Positions 25,977 to 34,563 of a stretch of 64,000 bases of DNA are shown here, in pieces. Each line of letters opens with the position of its first letter. Within the stretch, counting starts at the first letter, position 1. Source of the DNA: JALZKA01 sp033856515. Its GTDB lineage: Bacteria; Actinomycetota; Thermoleophilia; Solirubrobacterales; 70-9. The position numbers were made by a program, and so were the translations under genes. Under the pieces are notes generated by a model. That model searched no databases. It was not told the origin of the DNA and saw only the letters and a list, made by a program, of their open reading frames with translations. Where the stretch lies: contig JAWVEY010000034.1 of NCBI GenBank assembly GCA_033856515.1, positions 186,001-250,000 on the forward strand, written 5' to 3'.

Positions 25977-27047
25977 ATGGCTGATCTGAGGTCGCCTTTT
26001 AGGCTCAAGTCTGAGAAGGGTAAGCGGTTCTCGTCGGGGTATGGGATGGCGGTGACGTCGACCCGATTGATGCTCATGTTGCTGGCCGGAAGCGCAATTG
26101 TGAGCCTGGCGCTCTCGGGCATTGCTGACGCAGCATTGGTCAAGATGCACGCACGTCCGGGGAGCGGAAAACGGGTTCAGGTAACGGACAAGACCGTTAC
26201 CGACAACCATCTCAAGATCGGCGTCGAGCGCTCCTCGGGAGACATCGTGGTCAACTCACGGGAGCCGCTACGGGCTACAGGGCGATGCGACGTCGTCGAC
26301 GAAGCAAGAACCGAGGTTCATTGCCCAAGATTCCCCGGTGCCGAGTACAGGGAGGACGTCATCTTGCGGCTTGGTCTAGGCGACGACCAAGTGCACTCGG
26401 ACATCGGAGGGCTCATGTACCTGGGGCCTGGAGACGATCGCCTAGAGCTTGGGCGGTACACGTTCCCAGAGGAATCCGAGTTTCATTCCAGCTACATCGT
26501 TGGGGGACAGGGCAACGATCGGATCGACGCCCGAGGGTCTGGACCCCATGGAAACGAGAATGTCGTTCCCGGACCCGGTGATGACAAGTTCTTGCTGGGA
26601 GAGAACAACGACACCTTCCAGTCCGATCAGGACGCAGACGGAAGCGATGTGGTCAGGGCGGGCCCGGGTTTCGACGTTTACGCTGCCACCGATTCAGATC
26701 GTTCGCTCTCGATCGATGTACCGAGCGGGACCGCCAGCAGGGACACTGAGGTTGACGAGATAAGCGACTTCGAGTGGTTCGTCGGCGGTCACGGCGGGGA
26801 CTCTTTCCTGGGGAGTCCTGCTGATGAGATCTTTTGGGGCCAGGAGGGCCCAGATTCGATCGATGCTGGACGTGGCGTTGACGAGTTGCAGGGAGGTTCT
26901 GGCGACGACTTTCTCGACGCCGCCGACAATCCAGGCGTATTCGAACCGCCGCGAGAGGATGTCGATTGCGACGAAGGGCAAGACGAAGCCATAGTTGATG
27001 CCTTCGAGTTCACGTCCGACTGCGAAGAGGTCTCAACTAGCGCCTAG
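25977..27047 (+). CDS. Secreted calcium-binding repeat protein (RTX-like)
   Basis: A 356-residue exported protein. A hydrophobic signal (LMLMLLAGSAIVSLALSGIADA) spans about residues 31-52; an alternative start at ATG 26046 would give a normal-length signal peptide (starting MAVTSTRLM). The mature part has degenerate glycine/aspartate nonapeptide repeats (LGPGDDRLELG, VGGQGNDRIDARG, PGPGDDKFLLG, GGSGDDFLDAAD) that fold as calcium-binding beta rolls in RTX proteins, and ends VDCDEGQDEAIVDAFEFTSDCEEV, the two-cysteine tail also seen in the large secreted proteases of this window. Within the island and lower in G+C than the flanking chromosome. Confidence 0.75.
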   Translation: MADLRSPFRLKSEKGKRFSSGYGMAVTSTRLMLMLLAGSAIVSLALSGIADAALVKMHARPGSGKRVQVTDKTVTDNHLKIGVERSSGDIVVNSREPLRATGRCDVVDEARTEVHCPRFPGAEYREDVILRLGLGDDQVHSDIGGLMYLGPGDDRLELGRYTFPEESEFHSSYIVGGQGNDRIDARGSGPHGNENVVPGPGDDKFLLGENNDTFQSDQDADGSDVVRAGPGFDVYAATDSDRSLSIDVPSGTASRDTEVDEISDFEWFVGGHGGDSFLGSPADEIFWGQEGPDSIDAGRGVDELQGGSGDDFLDAADNPGVFEPPREDVDCDEGQDEAIVDAFEFTSDCEEVSTSA

Positions 27048-27096
27048 GCCAGAGTCAAGATGGCGCGGTAGGCGGCAGCACGGCACCTGATGGCTC

Positions 27097-28452
27097 GTGG
27101 GTACGCTTTTCCTGCCGCTGAGTCAAACGAGTCCAGACGCACCCTCGGCGACGGTTTCAAGATCGCGGCTGAGGGCAGCGGCCTCAAGTGATGGAACGTC
27201 GTGCTCGCTACCAACCGCAATCCTGAGCCTCGCGTTCATAGCCCCAGCTCCTGCAGACGCCGCAACCTTCATCGTTAACTCTGCCTCTGACGATTCGGAC
27301 TCTGCGACCGTGGATGCCCCAAACACGTGCGACACATCCTCTAGCGGAGGATCACAGTGCTCTCTCCGCGCCGCGCTGGAGGAGTCCAACGCGACAACGG
27401 GCTACGACTTCATCGACTTCGACATCCCAGGCAGTGAGGTCCACGTGATCGCTCCGGCTTATCCGTTGCCTCCCATCCTCGATCCGGTATCGGTGAACGG
27501 CTTCAGCCAGCCGGGTGCTGAGGCAAACACCAAGCGGTTCGGCAGCCCGCTGTCCACGGTCTTGAAGATCCGGCTCGATGGCTCATCTCTTATTGGTGTG
27601 GCGTCCGCCTTTGAGATTCAGAGCGATGCTTCCATTTGGGGTCTGATCATCGGCAACTTTCCTGGCTACGCAGTGTCCTCTACGGGCACTGGTGCGATCG
27701 GCCTCCGGGGGAATTTCATCGGCACCGACGGCACTTCCGCACTCCCGAACCTGGGAGGGGTCTACGCCGGCCCCGACACGGAATCTTCCGCGATTGGTTC
27801 TCTCGACCCCGGAGCCACGGGGGCCGGCAACTTGATTGCAGGAAACCTCGGGCCCGCCGTGACCATGGAAGGCCCGGGCTCTCTTCGGCAAAACTACGTC
27901 GGTACAGACCGGACCGGCTTTGCCCCGATGGCCAATTCGGAACCAGCCAATCCCACGGGAGCAATCGAGATCTCGGAAACGATCGATGCCGACGTCACAC
28001 TGAACATCGTTTCGGGCTCAGAGAACGGCATCGCTGCGCGCCGCGCATCAGTGAAGGTTTCGCGCAATCGAATCTTTGGAAACACGCACCTAGGACTCGA
28101 TGTTGGTCCGTCGGGCATCACGAAGAACGACCGCCGTGAGCGGGATGGTCATCAGAACTTCCCCGTAGTCACATCGGCAGAGCGCACGGGTGTTGACACC
28201 ACCGTTGTCGCCCGGCTGGATAGTCGGGCCAGCTCGAAGTACGTAGTCGAACTCTTCAAAGCGGATGGTGAGACACGCCAGGGCCTGGATTGGATCGGCG
28301 TCGTACGGATCGAGACGGACCAGACTGGCGAGGCCCGTTTCCGCGAAGATGTGCGTGGGCTAGAGGTTGGTGAATGGGTGACCACCACCGCGACGAGTTC
28401 AGGAAGACGACGAGAAACCTCCGAGTTCTCAAAGCCGGTTCGGGTGAAGTAG
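27097..28452 (+). CDS. Secreted CSLREA-domain, parallel beta-helix-type protein
   Basis: A 451-residue exported protein. A signal-like stretch (LPTAILSLAFIAPAPADAATF) ends near residue 56. It is followed by NSASDDSDSATVDAPNTCDT and CSLRAALEESNA, a CSLREA-type motif found at the N terminus of bacterial surface proteins with right-handed beta-helices. The middle is rich in NFIGTDGTS, NLIAGN, NYVGTDRTG and NRIFGNTHLGLD rungs, and a C-terminal beta-sandwich-like part follows. GTG 27097 is the earliest usable start and the true start may be later. It lies 49 bases after the RTX-like gene, so both may be made together. Confidence 0.68.
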   Translation: MGTLFLPLSQTSPDAPSATVSRSRLRAAASSDGTSCSLPTAILSLAFIAPAPADAATFIVNSASDDSDSATVDAPNTCDTSSSGGSQCSLRAALEESNATTGYDFIDFDIPGSEVHVIAPAYPLPPILDPVSVNGFSQPGAEANTKRFGSPLSTVLKIRLDGSSLIGVASAFEIQSDASIWGLIIGNFPGYAVSSTGTGAIGLRGNFIGTDGTSALPNLGGVYAGPDTESSAIGSLDPGATGAGNLIAGNLGPAVTMEGPGSLRQNYVGTDRTGFAPMANSEPANPTGAIEISETIDADVTLNIVSGSENGIAARRASVKVSRNRIFGNTHLGLDVGPSGITKNDRRERDGHQNFPVVTSAERTGVDTTVVARLDSRASSKYVVELFKADGETRQGLDWIGVVRIETDQTGEARFREDVRGLEVGEWVTTTATSSGRRRETSEFSKPVRVK

Positions 28453-28605
28453 GGACGCGGTGCGATAGACGGCCGAGCGAACTGAACGTTCTTGCGCTTC
28501 TGCACGCGCGGTCGTCTGACCACGTGAGGTGTTGTTCAAGACCGCCCTGCAGACAGCACCCGAAGCGCGCCGTAGGTGCTTTTCGTCAGAAGCGCAACTA
28601 AGCAC

Positions 28606-29223
28606 CTACCGTTCAGCCGAGTCTGTCGTATGTGTCAGCTCGTCGAGTTCGAACTCGCGCTGGTCTCGCAAAAGCGACAACAGGAGGTCCTCCCTCGCGT
28701 CTACTCGCCCATCGCGTTCGGCTTCAATCTCGGCCTGAGCCAGGTCGGCTTCCGCATCGTTCACACGCCGAAGCGACTCGACGATGGCCGAGTCCGACTC
28801 GACTGACCCTGCGGACTCGAACCCATCCCGCAAAGTTCCAAACGAAACCCAGCCTAGAACCACGACGACCACCGTTACCGTCGCCAGGATGGTCGGAAGC
28901 CCCATGGGTTGCCCCTCATTGACTCGGCGCACCCACGGCCCTCCGATCGCCGTTGCGGTGCCGACCAGACCAAGAAGGACGGCAATTGCAACGATGCCAA
29001 ATGACCCATCATCGTTTGCGCCGGACATCACCGCTGCGATCGCGACGACCTCGGCGAGTACGACGAACGTTAGGGCTAACACAATTGCCACTTGCGCAAT
29101 GGAATGCGCCGGCCGAAGTTCGGTGGCAGCGTCGGGCGGGCTCAGATTGCGAGCGAGAACCCCGCCGAGAAGCAGCACGGGTATTAGGCTGGCTGAGAGT
29201 TCGAAGAACGCGTGTTTCCCCAT
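28606..29223 (-). CDS. Small multi-pass membrane protein with charged C-terminal tail
   Basis: A 205-residue protein not recognised as a family. Four hydrophobic segments are visible at about residues 8-25, 44-66, 74-95 and 111-127, followed by a highly charged tail (about 140-205, with ESLRRVNDAEADLAQAEIEAERDGRV and LLSLLRDQREFELDEL) likely to form a coiled coil in the cytoplasm. It is the last gene of the island before the right repeat and is transcribed toward the left. A role as membrane effector for the island system is possible, but it may be unrelated cargo. Confidence 0.65.
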   Translation of the reverse strand: MGKHAFFELSASLIPVLLLGGVLARNLSPPDAATELRPAHSIAQVAIVLALTFVVLAEVVAIAAVMSGANDDGSFGIVAIAVLLGLVGTATAIGGPWVRRVNEGQPMGLPTILATVTVVVVVLGWVSFGTLRDGFESAGSVESDSAIVESLRRVNDAEADLAQAEIEAERDGRVDAREDLLLSLLRDQREFELDELTHTTDSAER

Positions 29224-29374
29224 GGGTCCTTGGTCAGATCTCCGCTAGCTAGGCCCGAAAGGCGGGCTGCCCCGTCTCATTGCAGACGGCGCCGTTCCAA
29301 CGCCCAGTCGACTGGCACCGTAGTCAAGTGTCCTGAGTAGGTGCTTTCCATGCAAACGTCGGGTGACCGAAAGG

Positions 29375-29416
29375 CTACGAAACCGAAGGTCACAGGTTCG
29401 AATCCTGTCGGGCCCG
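29375..29416 (+). repeat. Attachment-site repeat, right copy (tRNA-Arg 3' fragment)
   Basis: Forty-two bases identical to 18039-18080, including anticodon loop, T arm and 3' acceptor strand. No D arm or 5' acceptor strand precedes it, so it is not a functional tRNA gene. Confidence 0.88.
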
Positions 29417-29465
29417 CTCTAGCGCCCCTGGGACCGGCGCATCTGAGAAGACGTAGCCGGCTTCG

Positions 29466-29813
29466 CTACTCGCTCAGGATCTGCTCAAAGCCGCCCCAGA
29501 ACATGCGCTTCATGTCAAGCGGCATCGACATGCTCGCCATCTCGGGGTCGGCCATCATCTTCTCGTTCGCCGCGTCGCGAGTCTCCTTGTCCGGGTACTC
29601 GATCCAGCTGAAGATGACGGTCTCGTCGTCCTTCGCCTGAGTGGCGCGATAGAAGTCCGTCAGCTCGCCGTGCGGGACGTCGTCGCCCCAGCATTCGACG
29701 AGACGTGTCGCGCCGTACTTCTTCATCAACTCGGCGCCCTTCTTCGCCTGCTCGACATACTCGTCGCGGTTCGCAGTCGGCACCGCGGCAACGAAGCCTT
29801 CGATGTATGGCAT
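29466..29813 (-). CDS. DUF1428 family protein
   Basis: A 115-residue cytoplasmic protein starting MPYIEGFVAAVP at ATG 29813, with ECWGDDVPHGELTDFYRAT, VIFSWIEYPDKETRD and a Met-rich C terminus (MASMSMPLDMKRMFWGGFE), the pattern of DUF1428 (alpha/beta-barrel dimer proteins, function not established). A longer frame exists upstream, but residues before this methionine do not match the family and overlap the opposite lipoprotein gene. It is the first chromosomal gene after the island. Confidence 0.85.
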   Translation of the reverse strand: MPYIEGFVAAVPTANRDEYVEQAKKGAELMKKYGATRLVECWGDDVPHGELTDFYRATQAKDDETVIFSWIEYPDKETRDAANEKMMADPEMASMSMPLDMKRMFWGGFEQILSE

Positions 29814-29922
29814 TGGGCCTCCTAGTGAGGTGACACTGGACGAGGTCACGCTATTGGAGAGGCAGAGCGTCCCTGGGCCGGGCGTTCGTTTCGTATCCCG
29901 CCGCCCATTTAGGATCGCGCCC

Positions 29923-30279
29923 ATGCACGCTTCGCCGAAGTCCACGCTCGCCATTGCCCTTCTTCTGGGAGCCCTCTTTCTCTTCGCCTGCGGGGACGAG
30001 AAAACGACCACGACGACCGTTACCGAGACCACCACCGTCGTCGAGCCGGCTACTGACACGGGCGAGGAGACTTCGCCGCCCGAAGAAGGGAACGGCGAGG
30101 CATCTGATCTGCCACCGTGCTCTGAGGGCGTCCTGCCGTGCCTCAATCCCGATGGCTCGGTGTCCGAAGAGCCTGAGGGCGGTGGCATCGACGGCTCCGG
30201 GGAAATCGCGGACCTGCCGCTTTGCTCAGAGGCCGAGCCGCCCTGCCGGACCGAGGACGGCGAGCTGGTCGAGCCCTAG
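29923..30279 (+). CDS. Small lipoprotein with duplicated CSE-PC motif
   Basis: A 118-residue predicted lipoprotein starting at ATG 29923, with a hydrophobic signal and lipobox Cys at residue 23 (LFLFAC). The mature part has a Thr-rich linker, then two copies of a DLPxCSExxxPC segment (SDLPPCSEGVLPC and ADLPLCSEAEPPC), which could form disulfides outside the cell. No family recognised. The open frame extends upstream without a signal peptide, so the later start is chosen. Its stop overlaps that of the convergent GAF gene by four bases. Confidence 0.7.
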   Translation: MHASPKSTLAIALLLGALFLFACGDEKTTTTTVTETTTVVEPATDTGEETSPPEEGNGEASDLPPCSEGVLPCLNPDGSVSEEPEGGGIDGSGEIADLPLCSEAEPPCRTEDGELVEP

Positions 30280-30788
30280 TGCTCACCGTCCGCGTCGAGC
30301 GCCGTGCCGGCCTGCGCGCAAAGTGAGGTAAGGGTCAGGATCTGCCTGCTCGTCGGGCGCTGGCCGTTCCGCGGCTCGTCGACCGAGACGATGCCCAGGA
30401 TCGACCCGTGGCTACAGCGCATCGGGGCAAACAGCGCATCGCCCTTCCTCCAGCGGTTCTCGCCCTCGCCCGCGTCCTCCGGGGGGTCGTACATCGGGGA
30501 ATCTCCCCATTCGCCCTCGCCCTCGGGGATGAAGAAGGCGCCGAGACGCTCGAACCTGCCCTCCAGCAGCTGCATCCACGAGTCGCGGGTGAGCTTTTCG
30601 CCCCCGATCGCGTTGCGCAGGGCATCGGGCCCGCGCAGGACGAGGATCTCGTAGTCGTCCTCGTCCGGCCGAAAGAGGTTGACTACGACCGAGTTAAAGC
30701 CTGCTTCCTTCTCGATGCCGCTGGCGAGCGTCTCGAGGACAGCTGCTCGACCGTTTTGTTGCTCGCCCATCCGAAACTTCATACCCAT
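30276..30788 (-). CDS. GAF domain protein
   Basis: A single-GAF-domain protein of about 170 residues. Segments supporting this are VLETLASGIEKEAGFNSVVVNLFRPDEDDYEILVLRG (shown here only in part: SVVVNLFR and EILVLRG), DALFAPMRCSHGSILGIVSVDEP and a C-terminal helix QILTLTSLCAQAGTAL. GAF domains bind small ligands or mediate dimerisation; no output domain is attached. ATGs at 30788, 30782 and 30770 are all possible; 30788 is used. It is divergent from the fumarylacetoacetate-hydrolase gene by about 40 bases. Confidence 0.72.
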   Translation of the reverse strand: MGMKFRMGEQQNGRAAVLETLASGIEKEAGFNSVVVNLFRPDEDDYEILVLRGPDALRNAIGGEKLTRDSWMQLLEGRFERLGAFFIPEGEGEWGDSPMYDPPEDAGEGENRWRKGDALFAPMRCSHGSILGIVSVDEPRNGQRPTSRQILTLTSLCAQAGTALDADGEH

Positions 30789-30829
30789 CGGCGTGAATTC
30801 GGAACTTATCGCGTGCGAGACTTGCGGAG

Positions 30830-31654
30830 GTGCGTTTAGTGAGCTTCCGACACTCCTCTGGCGCCGATTGCGTGGGCCGCCTCGAGGACGCGGTGATCTC
30901 GGTGCTCGAGGCCCCCGACATGTTGTCCTGGCTCCGTGGAGACGGACGGGGCGACACGGGCGCCCAGGTGTCGGCGTCCGAAGCGAAGCTGGTCGCCCCG
31001 GTTCCACGTCCTCCGAGCGTCCGGGACTTCTTTGCGTTCGAGGGTCACGTCCAGGCTGGCTGGCGCCGCCGTGGGAGTGAGGTACCGCCCGCTTGGTACG
31101 AGGCGCCCGTCTTCTACTTCTCGAACCCGGCGTCCATCCAAGGCCCGGGGCAGGCCGTAAGGCGGCCCGCGGCGACTCAGATGCTCGACTTCGAGCTTGA
31201 GATCGCCGCCGTCATCGGCGCGGAGGGCGAGATCGCCGGCTTTACGCTGATGAACGACTGGTCGGCACGCGATGTCCAGGCGCAGGAGATGACCGTGGGC
31301 CTCGGCCCGGCCAAGGGCAAGGACTTCGCCACTTCTCTCGGTCCCTGGCTGGTGACCCCGGACGAGCTGCCGGTCAGCGACGGGCGCCTTGCGATCCAGG
31401 CGACGGTGACCGTCAACGGCGAGGTCCTCAGCCGGACCAATGCGGCCGAGCAGCACTGGTCGTGGGCGGAGCTTGCCGAGCACGCCGCCCGGGATACGCG
31501 GCTCGAACCCGGTGACGTCCTGGGCTCCGGGACCCTCAACAACGGATGCCTCCTGGAGTTGGGACCTCTTTCAGGCGAGCGCTGGCTCGAGCCCGGCGAT
31601 GAGGTCGCGATCGCAGCAGACGGCCTTGGCGAGCTCGTCGCCCAGATCGTCTGA
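30830..31654 (+). CDS. Fumarylacetoacetate hydrolase family protein
   Basis: A 274-residue FAH-superfamily enzyme. Metal-binding and active-site features are FELEIAAVIG (the ExE pair), NDWSARDVQ and GPAKGKDFATSLGPWLVT, then SGTLNNGCLLELG. Its location beside hppD, hmgA and phhA suggests it cleaves fumarylacetoacetate or maleylacetoacetate to fumarate/acetoacetate, the last step of tyrosine breakdown. The family also contains other C-C hydrolases and decarboxylases, so this is a context-based call. GTG 30830 gives MRLVSFR, as expected for the family. It converges on the Lrp regulator with a three-base gap. Confidence 0.82.
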   Translation: MRLVSFRHSSGADCVGRLEDAVISVLEAPDMLSWLRGDGRGDTGAQVSASEAKLVAPVPRPPSVRDFFAFEGHVQAGWRRRGSEVPPAWYEAPVFYFSNPASIQGPGQAVRRPAATQMLDFELEIAAVIGAEGEIAGFTLMNDWSARDVQAQEMTVGLGPAKGKDFATSLGPWLVTPDELPVSDGRLAIQATVTVNGEVLSRTNAAEQHWSWAELAEHAARDTRLEPGDVLGSGTLNNGCLLELGPLSGERWLEPGDEVAIAADGLGELVAQIV

Positions 31655-31657
31655 GAA

Positions 31658-32101
31658 CTACTCGACCGGTCGCTCGAAGAGCGTCGACAGGACGACCTGC
31701 GTCTGCGTTCGCGTGATGCCCGGCGAATCACGCAGCCGCTCGAGCGCTTCCTCCAGGTGCTCGGTGTCCCTGGCGTGCAGGTGGAGGATCGCGCTGGCCT
31801 CGCCGGCGACCGTGTGGGCCGCTGCCACCTCGGGTTGTCGCCCGGCGGCGGCGAGGATCTCCGCCGCTGACATCCGCCCCTCGCAGAAGAGCGAGACGAC
31901 CGCGTGGGTGGTCCAGCCGAGCGCCACATGGTCGAGCACCGCCGAGTAGCCGCGGATCACGCCGGCCTCCTCGAGCCTGTCCACTCGCCGCTTGATCGCG
32001 GGCGCACTGAGCGACACGCGTGAGCCGATGTCCTGGAAGGAGCGGCGGGCGTTCTCACGCAGTAGTGAAACGATCTGCTGGTCTATTTCGTCGAGATCCA
32101 T
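31658..32101 (-). CDS. Lrp/AsnC family transcriptional regulator
   Basis: A 147-residue regulator: N-terminal helix-turn-helix (DEIDQQIVSLLRENARRS, then IGSRVSLSAPAIKRRVDRLE, residues about 4-45) and a C-terminal RAM/amino-acid-binding domain (about 65-140). Full length for the family. It is divergent from hppD with 135 bases between starts and adjacent to the FAH gene, so it most likely senses an aromatic amino acid or intermediate and controls the degradation genes. The intergenic region contains ATTCG/CGAAT half-sites (32106-32110 and 32125-32129), whose role is untested. Confidence 0.9.
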   Translation of the reverse strand: MDLDEIDQQIVSLLRENARRSFQDIGSRVSLSAPAIKRRVDRLEEAGVIRGYSAVLDHVALGWTTHAVVSLFCEGRMSAAEILAAAGRQPEVAAAHTVAGEASAILHLHARDTEHLEEALERLRDSPGITRTQTQVVLSTLFERPVE

Positions 32102-32181
32102 GCTTATTCGCCTATCTCACGCAACGAATCGGCATTGTAAAAGGCCATCAACAAGCGGATCATAAAGGTAGTCCCCGGCGC

Positions 32182-32205
32182 CAATTGTTAAGCGTGCCTG
32201 GCACC
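32182..32205. repeat. GTGCCTGGCACC-type repeat, locus 2
   Basis: CAATTGTTAAG followed by CGTGCCTGGCACC, matching 20 of 24 bases of the element at 9162. Unlike the other two loci it lies in a promoter region, ending 31 bases before the hppD start. Confidence 0.65.
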
Positions 32206-32236
32206 AATCGCGCGGCTCGCGCGCAGAAGGAGACGC

Positions 32237-33370
32237 ATGACGCCCCAGACTGTGACGAAACCCGCAGCTCCCGCCCCTCCGCAGGACCACATGCCGCTCA
32301 ACGGCATCGACCATGTCGAGATGTGGGTCGGCAACGCCGCCCAAGCCGCGTACTTCTACGAGCACGCCTTCGGCTTCCGCCGGGTCGCCTTCGCGGGACT
32401 CGAGACCGGCGTCCGCGACAGGGCGTCATTCGTCCTCGAGCAAGGCCGGATCCGTCTGATCCTCACCGGCGCTCTCCACTCCGATTCCGCGATCGCCCGA
32501 CATCACGCCCGCCATGGCGACGGCGTGCGCTCGATCGCCCTCTCGGTCCCGGACGTCGACGAGGCTTACGCCGAGGCCCTTGGTCGCGGCGCCCGCGGGA
32601 TCACTAACCCGGTGGACTTCGCCGACGAGCACGGGACCATCCGCACCGCGACGATCGCGGCGTACGGAGACACCCTCCACACCTTCGTCGATCGCTCGGC
32701 TTACGACGGCGCGTTCTGGCCGGGCTTCCGATCTGTCGCGAACCCGCGGTCGCCGGACGAGGACATGCTCCTCGCGATCGATCACATCGTCGGCAATGTG
32801 GAGCTGGGCCACATGGAGGAGTGGGTCCACTTCTACGAGCGGGTGTTCGGCATGGTCGAGATGATCCACTTCTCCGACGAGGCGATCTCGACCGAGTACT
32901 CGGCGCTGATGTCAAAGGTCGTCGCCTCCGGGAACGGCCGCATCAAGTTCCCGATCAACGAGCCGGCTGAGGGCCTTCGCAAGTCCCAGATCGACGAGTA
33001 CCTCGATTTCTACGAAGGCGCGGGCGCGCAGCACATCGCGGTCGCGACGCGCGACATCGTCGGGACGGTCGCCGAGCTTCGCCGCCGTGGCGTCGGCTTC
33101 CTCGAGATCCCGGACACCTACTACGACGAGGTTCCCGAGCGGGTCCCGGAAGTGGGGGGCCAGTTGGCCGACCTGCGCGAACAGGGGATCCTGGTCGACC
33201 ACGACGACGAGGGGTATCTCCTCCAGATCTTCACGAGGCCGGTGGGAGACCGGCCGACCGTGTTCTTCGAGATCATCGAGCGCCACGGCGCGACGGGCTT
33301 CGGCGCAGGCAACTTCAAGGCGCTCTTCGAAGCGATCGAGCGCGAGCAGGACAAGCGGGGGAACCTCTAA
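32237..33370 (+). CDS. hppD: 4-hydroxyphenylpyruvate dioxygenase
   Basis: A 377-residue non-heme iron enzyme turning 4-hydroxyphenylpyruvate into homogentisate. Two vicinal-oxygen-chelate domains are visible; iron ligands predicted from family alignment are His183 (IDHIVGN), His266 (AQHIAV) and Glu345 (FFEIIERHG), and the C-terminal NFKALFEAIEREQ helix closes the site. ATG 32237 follows AAGGAG. Its stop codon overlaps the ATG of hmgA by one base (TAATG), so the three downstream genes are translationally coupled. Likely regulated by the divergent Lrp/AsnC protein. Confidence 0.96.
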   Translation: MTPQTVTKPAAPAPPQDHMPLNGIDHVEMWVGNAAQAAYFYEHAFGFRRVAFAGLETGVRDRASFVLEQGRIRLILTGALHSDSAIARHHARHGDGVRSIALSVPDVDEAYAEALGRGARGITNPVDFADEHGTIRTATIAAYGDTLHTFVDRSAYDGAFWPGFRSVANPRSPDEDMLLAIDHIVGNVELGHMEEWVHFYERVFGMVEMIHFSDEAISTEYSALMSKVVASGNGRIKFPINEPAEGLRKSQIDEYLDFYEGAGAQHIAVATRDIVGTVAELRRRGVGFLEIPDTYYDEVPERVPEVGGQLADLREQGILVDHDDEGYLLQIFTRPVGDRPTVFFEIIERHGATGFGAGNFKALFEAIEREQDKRGNL

Positions 33371-34563
33371 TGGGGCGCTACACGCAGCTCGGAGAGGTCC
33401 CGGCCAAGCGCCATGTCCAGTTCAGGCGCGACGGCAAGCTCCTGACCGAGGAGGTGCTCGGCTTCGAGGGCTTCTCGGGCAACGAGTCGATCCTCTACCA
33501 CCTGCATTCGCCGTGCCGGATTGCCGATGTCGGCGACTTCCAGCCGATCATCCGCGACGAGTGGGTGCCCGAGACGCACGTCCACCGCCTCACCGACACG
33601 AACCCGGTCGAGCCCGGCGGCGACTGGCTTACCTCGCGCCGGCTGCTGCAGTGGAACGGCGATATCGAGGTCTCGATTGCGAAGCCGACGCAGGAGCGCG
33701 AGAGCTTCTATCGCAACGGCGAGGGCGATGAGGTCCTCTTCATCCACCGCGGGACGGGCACCGTCGAAACGATCTTCGGCGACGTTCCGTATCGCCCGCA
33801 CGACTACGTCGTGATTCCGCGCGGCACCACCTATCGCGTGCGAATGGACTCGCACGAGCCGGGCGACCAGGCCTGGCTCTGCTTCCACACCCCCGGCGAA
33901 ATCGAGACGCCGAACCGCTATCGCAACCGCTACGGGCAGCTCCTCGAGCACGCGCCCTTCAGCCAGCGCGACTTCCATCCGCCTGCCGAGCTCCACACCC
34001 ACACCGACCGCGACGAGCACGAGCTCGTTGTGCGGGTGCGCGATGGGCACCAGACCTACGTCCTCGACTACCACCCGTTCGACGTCGTCGGCTGGGACGG
34101 CTACGTCTATCCGTACACGTTCAACACGGACGACTTCGAGCCGATCACCGGCCGCATCCACATGCCGCCACCGGTCCACCAGACGTTCCAGGGCCAGAAC
34201 TTCGTGATCTGCTCGTTCTGCCCGCGCGAGCTGGACTACGACCCCGAGGCGATCGCGCTGCCGTACCACCACTCGAACGTCCAGTCCGAGGAGGCCATCT
34301 ACTACGTGGACGGCCAGTTCGGCAGCCGCAAGGGCGTGGACATCGGGATGATCACCCTCCACCCATCGGGCCTGCCCCATGGCCCGCAGCCGGGCCTGGT
34401 CGAGGCCTCGCTTGGCGCGAAGAGGACCGAAGAGCTGGCGGTGATGTGGGACACGTTCCGCCCGCTCAAGCTGTCCGGCCTCTCAAGGGACCTCGACCAG
34501 CCGGACTACGCGATGTCGTGGTTCGAGCCCGACGCCGAGCCCGCGACCAGCACCACAGGCTGA
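33370..34563 (+). CDS. hmgA: Homogentisate 1,2-dioxygenase
   Basis: A 397-residue ring-cleaving dioxygenase that converts homogentisate to maleylacetoacetate. Recognisable segments are YHLHSPCRI, LFIHRGTGTVETIFGDVPY and YVVIPRGTTYRV in the cupin region, then FCPRELDYDPEAIALPYHHSNV with metal-binding His and TLHPSGLPHGPQPG near the C terminus. It is shorter than the about 430-residue eukaryotic and proteobacterial forms, as is usual in actinobacteria. It starts within the hppD stop and its own TGA overlaps the phhA ATG (TGATG), supporting a single hppD-hmgA-phhA transcript. Confidence 0.94.
   Translation: MGRYTQLGEVPAKRHVQFRRDGKLLTEEVLGFEGFSGNESILYHLHSPCRIADVGDFQPIIRDEWVPETHVHRLTDTNPVEPGGDWLTSRRLLQWNGDIEVSIAKPTQERESFYRNGEGDEVLFIHRGTGTVETIFGDVPYRPHDYVVIPRGTTYRVRMDSHEPGDQAWLCFHTPGEIETPNRYRNRYGQLLEHAPFSQRDFHPPAELHTHTDRDEHELVVRVRDGHQTYVLDYHPFDVVGWDGYVYPYTFNTDDFEPITGRIHMPPPVHQTFQGQNFVICSFCPRELDYDPEAIALPYHHSNVQSEEAIYYVDGQFGSRKGVDIGMITLHPSGLPHGPQPGLVEASLGAKRTEELAVMWDTFRPLKLSGLSRDLDQPDYAMSWFEPDAEPATSTTG

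Larger units (their letters stand above)
18039..29416. mobile_element. Genomic island inserted at tRNA-Arg, flanked by 42-bp direct repeats
   Basis: The interval is bounded by an intact tRNA-Arg and a perfect 42-bp copy of its 3' end, the classical footprint of tyrosine-recombinase integration. The offset between copies is 11336 bases. Contents: a 429-residue unknown protein, a 1989-residue nuclease/NTPase candidate, two secreted repeat proteins and a small membrane protein. No integrase, excisionase, transposase or replication gene is visible. Base composition drops in its right half: two sample rows counted by hand (26041 and 28981) gave 35 and 33 G+C of 60, against 41 of 60 in a row outside (33001). 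An island moved by an integrase in trans, or one that has lost its integrase, would both fit. Confidence 0.8.

Noticed and set aside
29340..29416. Second functional tRNA-Arg gene
   Set aside because: Only the anticodon-loop-to-3'-end portion is present; the D arm and the 5' acceptor strand are missing.
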